Of a stretch of 64,000 nt of DNA, positions 59,690 through 64,000 are shown piece after piece. The notes under the pieces are model-generated. The model saw only the letters and a list, made by a program, of their open reading frames with translations. It was not told the DNA's origin and made no database searches. The translations under genes were made by a program, and so were the position numbers. Numbering within the stretch: position 1 is the first letter of the stretch; every line of letters starts with the position of its first letter. This DNA is from JAENVU01 sp963801105 (lineage in GTDB: Bacteria; Actinomycetota; Acidimicrobiia; IMCC26256; JAENVU01): the NCBI GenBank assembly GCA_963801105.1, contig CAWDDH010000003.1:1426001-1490000 (forward strand), read 5' to 3'.

Positions 59690-60673
59690 TCACTCTCCGG
59701 TGCGGCGGGCGAGCGAGAGTGCGAAGTCGTCCTGCGGATCGGTCCAGAACTCGACCAGCGCGAACCCGGCGGCGGCGAGCTCGGACTCGATGCGGGCCCG
59801 TCGGAACTTGGCGCTGATCTCGGTCCGCATCTCCTCCCCGGCCGCGAAGGGAACCGTCAGCGCGAGGCCGGGGACGTCGACGAGCAGCTCCCGGCGGGCG
59901 CGCAGCCGCATCTCGATCCACTCGTCGGTGGCGTTCCAGCGCGCGACGTGGTCGAAGTCGTCGGGATCGAAGCCGGCCCCGAGCTCGCGGTTGAGGACGT
60001 GCAGCACGTTCTTGTTGAAGGCGGCCGTGACCCCCGCGGCGTCGTCGTAGGCGCGCACGAGCCGGTCGGCGTCCTTCACGAGGTCGGTGCCGAGCAGGAG
60101 CGTCTCGCCCGGTGCGAGCGTCCGGGCGAGCGACGCGAGGAACGCGGCACGGGGCGCCGGTGCGAAGTTGCCGATCGTGCCGCCCAGGAACGCCACGAGT
60201 CGGTTTCCGCCGACGGGGATCTGCTCGAGGTGGCGCTCGAAGTCGCCGACGACGGCACGGACTCCGACGCCCGGGTACTCGCGGGCGACGGCGGCGGCCG
60301 CGTCGCGCAGGGTCGCCTCGGAGACATCGAAGGGCACGAACGCGTCGAGCCGGCCGGCGGCGGTGAAGGCGTCGAGCAGGAGCCGGGTCTTCTCGGACGT
60401 GCCCGAGCCCAGCTCGACGAGCGTGTCGGCTCCGCTGCGCGCCGCGATCTCCCCCGCGCGTGCATCCAGGATCGACCGCTCGGTGCGGGTCGGGTAGTAC
60501 TCCGGCAGTCGGGTGATCTGGTCGAAGAGGTCCGATCCGCGGTCGTCGTAGAACCACTTGGGTGGCAGGTCCTTCGGCGTCGAGGTGAGGCCCCGGTGTG
60601 CGTCGGCGCGAAGCGCCGTCCCGAGGTCCTCGGGGGCCAGGTGCCGGTCGACGCGGACGGCGGTGTCGGTCAT
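59690..60673 (-). CDS. egtD: L-histidine N-alpha-methyltransferase EgtD
   Basis: 327 residues: LPPKWFYDDRGSDLFDQITRLPEYYPTRTE gives the typical start (FYDDRGSDLFDQIT), the SAM motif is TLVELGSGTSEKTRLLLDAF, and FLGGTIGNFAPAPRAAFL, GADLVKD-like GTDLVKDADRLVRAYDDAAGVTAAFNKN follow. It trimethylates histidine to hercynine, the first ergothioneine precursor. Overlaps egtC by four bases; last gene of egtABCD. Confidence 0.95.
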   Translation of the reverse strand: MTDTAVRVDRHLAPEDLGTALRADAHRGLTSTPKDLPPKWFYDDRGSDLFDQITRLPEYYPTRTERSILDARAGEIAARSGADTLVELGSGTSEKTRLLLDAFTAAGRLDAFVPFDVSEATLRDAAAAVAREYPGVGVRAVVGDFERHLEQIPVGGNRLVAFLGGTIGNFAPAPRAAFLASLARTLAPGETLLLGTDLVKDADRLVRAYDDAAGVTAAFNKNVLHVLNRELGAGFDPDDFDHVARWNATDEWIEMRLRARRELLVDVPGLALTVPFAAGEEMRTEISAKFRRARIESELAAAGFALVEFWTDPQDDFALSLARRTGE

Positions 60674-61413
60674 CGGAGGGCCTCCAGGGGGGTCGTGGTG
60701 AGCGCGCCGGCGGTGGCGTCGACGAGGCTCGCGTCGGGGACGCGACGCCACGACGCCACCGCGTCCATGGGCTCCGAGGAGATGGTCGTCCACCCGTTCC
60801 CGTGATCGGCGTAGAGCGTGTGGTGCCAGGTCGTGGCGACGATCCGGTCGGCCGTGACGAGCAGCAGGTTGACGTAGACGTCGGGCCCCGGACCGATCAC
60901 GTGGTGCACGGCGGCGACCGCGGCGGCGGCATCGGCGCCGGCGTCGATCCGCTCGCGCACGAGTGTGAAGAGGACCTCGGAGTCGGTGTCGCCGGTGAGC
61001 GACGTGTCGGGCCGGAGCGCGGCGCGGATGCGACCCTCGCACGACGCGTGGAACGCGTGCCCGTTGAGTGAGAACGCGACCGGTCCGATCCGAGTGTCGG
61101 CGAGGAAGGGCGCGTTGTTGACGTCCCGCAGAGTGGTGTGCGGCGACGCCTTGCGCACCGCGCCGAGCAGCGCCACCGCCGGCTGTTCGCCGTCGGCGAA
61201 ACCGTGGTCCTCCCACATCTTCGTGGTGGTGCGGTAGCGGCGGGGCGTCCCGGTCCCGGGCTCCCACCAGGCCACGCCCCAGCCGTCGGGATTGTCCTTG
61301 GCCACGACCATCTCCCGGGGCGCCCGGCCCTGGGAGCAGAGCGAGTGGGGCGCGTCGACCGTGAGCGCGCGGACGGGCCGGGGTGGACCGAGATACGCGA
61401 GGTGGCGGCACAT
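60670..61413 (-). CDS. egtC: gamma-glutamyl-hercynylcysteine sulfoxide hydrolase EgtC
   Basis: 247 residues, class II glutamine amidotransferase-like. Catalytic Cys2 right after the start (MCRHLAYLGPPR), NPDGWGVAWWEPG, RDVNNAPFLAD, FSLNGHAFH and GDTDSEVLFTLV. It removes gamma-glutamate from the egtB product. ATG 61413 overlaps the egtB stop. Confidence 0.94.
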   Translation of the reverse strand: MCRHLAYLGPPRPVRALTVDAPHSLCSQGRAPREMVVAKDNPDGWGVAWWEPGTGTPRRYRTTTKMWEDHGFADGEQPAVALLGAVRKASPHTTLRDVNNAPFLADTRIGPVAFSLNGHAFHASCEGRIRAALRPDTSLTGDTDSEVLFTLVRERIDAGADAAAAVAAVHHVIGPGPDVYVNLLLVTADRIVATTWHHTLYADHGNGWTTISSEPMDAVASWRRVPDASLVDATAGALTTTPLEALR

Positions 61414-62715
61414 CAGAGGTCCCGCGCGCAGCGGAAGCCGGCGAAGATCTGTCGGCGGATGGGGTAGTCCCAGTTGCGGAACGTGGTGCTCACCGCGTGC
61501 GGGTGGGTCGCCCACGAACCGCCCCGGAGCACCTTGTACTCGTGGCCGAAGAACACCTCGGAGTATTCCCGGTAGGGGAAGCTCCGGAAGCCGGGGTACC
61601 CGCCGAAGTCGGAGGCCGTCCATTCCCACACGCCGCCGAGGAGGTCGACGATGCCGCTCGGCGTCGCGCCGGCCGGGTGCGCACCGATCTCGTCGGGGCC
61701 CCACCGGGCCGTGGACCCGGCGAGCGCCGCGGTCCGCGCGGTCGGGCGGTTCGGGTCCCCAGGGATGGCGTGCCTTGACGCCGGTGCCGGCGCCCGGATC
61801 CCAGCTCGCGGCCTTCTCCCACTCGGCCTCGGTCGGCAGCCGCTTGCCGGCCCAGCGTGCATACGCGTCCGCCTCGTACCAGCAGACGTGCTGGACGGGC
61901 TCGAGCGGTGGGAGCGGCTCGACCACGCCGAACCGGCGCCGCACCCAGTCGTCGCCGTGGCGCGACCAGAACTGGGGATGCGCGAGCTCCTCGCTCTGGC
62001 GCCACTTCCAACCGGCGTCGGTCCAGACCGCGGGGTCGTCGTAGCCGCCCGCGTCGACGAACTCGCGGTACTCGCCGTTCGTGGTCGGGGCCGCGTCCAG
62101 GAGGAAGGCCGGCAGGTCCACGGCGTGCGCGGGCCGTTCGTTGTCGTACGCCCACGGGTCGTCGTCGGTTCCCATGACGAAGGGGCCCGCCGCGACGAGC
62201 ACCTCGGCGCCGACGAGTCCAGCGGCGCCGCGTCGACCCGGACCGGTGCCGGCCGCGCCGGGGACCCCCGAGCTCATGAGCTGCATCGTGGCGAGCATCG
62301 TCTCGATGTGCTGGTGTTCGTGGCGGACGACGAGCCCGTGCACGAACTCGTTGTGGAGCAACGCGTCGGTCCGCTCACCGGCCGCGGGCGCCGTCGTCGC
62401 GAGGACCCGCGCTCGCACGGCGTCGCCGAGCGCCCGCGCCGCCTCCGGCCCGAGCAGGTCCAGGTCCGGGCGCTCGCCACGCGGGTGACGGAACGCGTCG
62501 TAGATGTCGTCCAAGCGCGGGTCGGTCGCCTCGCCGGCACCCAGCTCGCGCAGCAGCCACAGCTCCTCGTAGTGCGCGATGTGCGCGAGGTCCCATACGA
62601 GGGGCGACATCAGCGGCGAGTGCTGCGCCCGGAGCTGCTCGTCGGTGAGCGGCGCCAGCACGGCGAGGGTCCGGGCGCGCGCGTCGGCGAGTGCGCGTGC
62701 GGTGGCGGGCGTCAT
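61413..62715 (-). CDS. egtB: hercynine oxygenase/sulfoxide synthase EgtB, frameshifted
   Basis: About 433 residues when corrected. The N-terminal DinB-like part holds the iron ligands (DLAHIAHYEELWL; VVRHEHQHIETMLATMQLM) and the FGE-sulfatase-like part has FVMGTDDDPWAYDNERPAH, YRWAGKRLP-like ARWAGKRLPTEAEWEKAA, then WEWTASDFGGYPGF, YKVLRGGSWATHP and RRQIFAGFRCARDL. It couples hercynine to gamma-glutamylcysteine with O2. The frame breaks at CCCC 61757-61760: one more C turns GPEPPDR into GDPNRPT. Overlaps egtA and egtC by a few bases. Confidence 0.88.
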
Positions 62716-63944
62716 CGGCTCGCGGTGGGGAGCGGCTCGGGGTCCGGACCGAGTGCGCCGGTCGCGTGCCATTCGTCGAGTCGGTCGTCGGCGAGCGAGC
62801 GGCCCTGTCGCGGGTACTGCTCGGCGAACTCGTGCGCGGCGACCACGAGTCCGGGCTCGTACCCCGCGGCTTCGAGGGCCGGGAGTGTCGCGGCGAGGAC
62901 GGCCTCGGCCGCGGTCCGCAGGCAGCCCTCGTGGACCCCGCGCCACGCGGCGAGGAGCCATCGGTCGCGGGTCTCGGCGAGTCGGGGCGCGACTTCTGCC
63001 CGCACGCCGGGATCCGACAGTGCGGTGACGGTGACGGCGGCCGCGACCCGCCACCACGGTTCGGGCAACGCGTCCAGCACCCGGAGCTCGATCCAGCCGC
63101 GGGGTCGCACCGGGGGGAAGAGGGTGGTGAGGTGGTAGGCGACGTCTTCGGCGTCCGGGAACGAGCCGTCGTGACCGTGCTCGATCCATTCCCGGAGGGT
63201 CGGGACCGGCGTGGGCACCACGCAGTCGGCGCGCTGCTGCATCAACATCACCGGGGCGTCGAGCGCGTACCGGATCCACGCGTTGCGGGCGCCCGGGCTC
63301 GTCGGCACCGGCGCGGTCCGGCGCGGCTCGAGCGCGGCCCAGACCGCGAGCCGGCTCGACTGCCACCCGCTCGGCCGGCCGTCGACCAGCGGGGAGTGGG
63401 CGAACATCGCGCCGAGGACGGGGGCGAGGTCGTGCGCGTAGATCCAGTGCGCGTCGATGTCGCTGTCGAAGCCGACGTTCACCTGCAGCGACGCGGTGCC
63501 GCACATCATCGTGGCCCCGGCGCTGCCCAGCTGCTCGAAGTAGCTCGCCATCGCCGCGTACCGCGGTTCCTCGGCGACGCGCTCGCGCGGTCCTCCCGCG
63601 TCGAGCCCGACCGCGACGAGCTCCATGCCCGTCGCGGCGAGCCGGGCGCGCACGACGAGCGAGTCCTCGGCCGCGCGGGCCACGGCCGTCGGGCCGTCGG
63701 GGGAGGGCGGAGTGCTCACCTCGAGCTGGCCACCGGGCTCGAAGGTGATCCGGCTCTCGTGCGGCAGGCGGCCACCGGTCGTGACGGCGTCGAGGATCGT
63801 GGCGCGATCGGTGACGGGGACACCGTCGCGGGCGACGAACCACTCCAGCTCGAACCCGACGCCGGGCGGGCAGGTCCCGAATCCGGCCTCGCCGATGAGG
63901 GCACACGCGCCGGCGATGGTGAGCGAGGGGCGAGGCGTCGGCAT
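62712..63944 (-). CDS. egtA: glutamate-cysteine ligase EgtA
   Basis: 410 residues: GVGFELEWFVARDG, RITFEPGGQLEVSTPPSPDG, GTASLQVNVGFDSD (a conserved substrate-loop signature), and LAVWAALEPRRTAPVP, RGWIELRVLDALPE. It makes gamma-glutamylcysteine for ergothioneine synthesis. Starts the egtABCD operon; egtE is not in the window. ATG 63944; its ribosome site is weak. Confidence 0.94.
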   Translation of the reverse strand: MPTPRPSLTIAGACALIGEAGFGTCPPGVGFELEWFVARDGVPVTDRATILDAVTTGGRLPHESRITFEPGGQLEVSTPPSPDGPTAVARAAEDSLVVRARLAATGMELVAVGLDAGGPRERVAEEPRYAAMASYFEQLGSAGATMMCGTASLQVNVGFDSDIDAHWIYAHDLAPVLGAMFAHSPLVDGRPSGWQSSRLAVWAALEPRRTAPVPTSPGARNAWIRYALDAPVMLMQQRADCVVPTPVPTLREWIEHGHDGSFPDAEDVAYHLTTLFPPVRPRGWIELRVLDALPEPWWRVAAAVTVTALSDPGVRAEVAPRLAETRDRWLLAAWRGVHEGCLRTAAEAVLAATLPALEAAGYEPGLVVAAHEFAEQYPRQGRSLADDRLDEWHATGALGPDPEPLPTASR

Positions 63945-63951
63945 GAGGTGG

Positions 63952-64000
63952 CTACCGGTACCCGAAGCGCGCGGCGACCCACACTTGGTTGCGGACGGGC
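63952..64000 (-). CDS. possible 3' end of an unidentified gene
   Basis: Only the last 15 codons would be present (VRNQVWVAARFGYR, then TAG at 63954-63952), eight bases before the egtA start and in the same direction. The third-position GC bias fits coding. Too short to name. Confidence 0.3.
   Translation of the reverse strand, partial: PVRNQVWVAARFGYR

Noticed and set aside
60670..63906. Very long minus-strand frame running through egtA, egtB and egtC
   Set aside because: It is real coding only where egtB and egtC lie in this frame; the rest is a shadow of egtA and of the egtB part beyond the frameshift.
1..64000. tRNA, rRNA or riboswitch genes
   Set aside because: No gap between genes exceeds about 260 bases, and none shows a cloverleaf or a riboswitch core I can recognise.

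Overview
The window is about 64 kb of very GC-rich chromosomal DNA from a member of the Actinomycetota. WhiB-type proteins, a SenX3/RegX3-type phosphate system, egtABCD ergothioneine genes, a SigE/anti-sigma/HtrA cluster, UPF0182, YlbL, a class E sortase, an F420-type LLM oxidoreductase and several probably leaderless genes all fit. A free-living Acidimicrobiia-like lineage is my best guess (inference, not proven). I see no rRNA, tRNA, CRISPR, insertion sequence or prophage; the content is mostly core metabolism and envelope functions.

Layout. 1-4.8 kb: end of a GT2-GtrA protein, an ArnT-like glycosyltransferase and a two-component system. 4.8-10 kb: a small membrane protein, a GH1 glycosidase, a secreted protein, an MFS transporter and a VWA protein. 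10-13.7 kb: a GlxA-type regulator with a DJ-1/PfpI partner, then a GAF histidine kinase and single-domain response regulator. 13.9-20.6 kb: two whiB genes, ftcD, an LLM oxidoreductase, tatA, the sigma/anti-sigma/RseB-like operon and htrA. 20.7-27.3 kb: phoU, pstSCAB, senX3-regX3. 27.4-32 kb: peroxiredoxin pair, then ppk1-nudix-sixA-surE as one overlapping operon. 32-41 kb: MFS, Eis-like acetyltransferase, hydroxyacyl-CoA dehydrogenase, DUF2342 protein, epimerase, GT2, a fused siroheme decarboxylase-like protein and a degenerate HtrA. 41-50.5 kb: moaE, mreB, HEAT-repeat protein, sortase E, YlbL, a DivIVA protein with a MuF-like tail, UPF0182. 50.5-58.6 kb: a SUF iron-sulfur system split into sufB-sufD-Rieske-sufC and, in opposite orientation, sufC2-sufS-sufU, flanking an L,D-transpeptidase. 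58.6-64 kb: metzincin lipoprotein and egtABCD.

The genes form a few regulons. PHO-box-like 11-bp repeats precede pstS and the ppk1 operon, linking phosphate uptake to polyphosphate. GGAAC-N16-GT promoters precede sigE and htrA, a cell-envelope stress loop. The same ACTA-N6-TAGT palindrome precedes both SUF operons, suggesting one Fe-S/iron regulator.

Important caution: at least seven conserved genes (ArnT-like, GlxA-like, GAF kinase, Nudix, MFS, DUF2342, egtB) are each interrupted by a single-base indel, some in short homopolymers, while the rest of each protein is intact. Sequence error is the simplest explanation, so I annotate them as whole genes with a frameshift.
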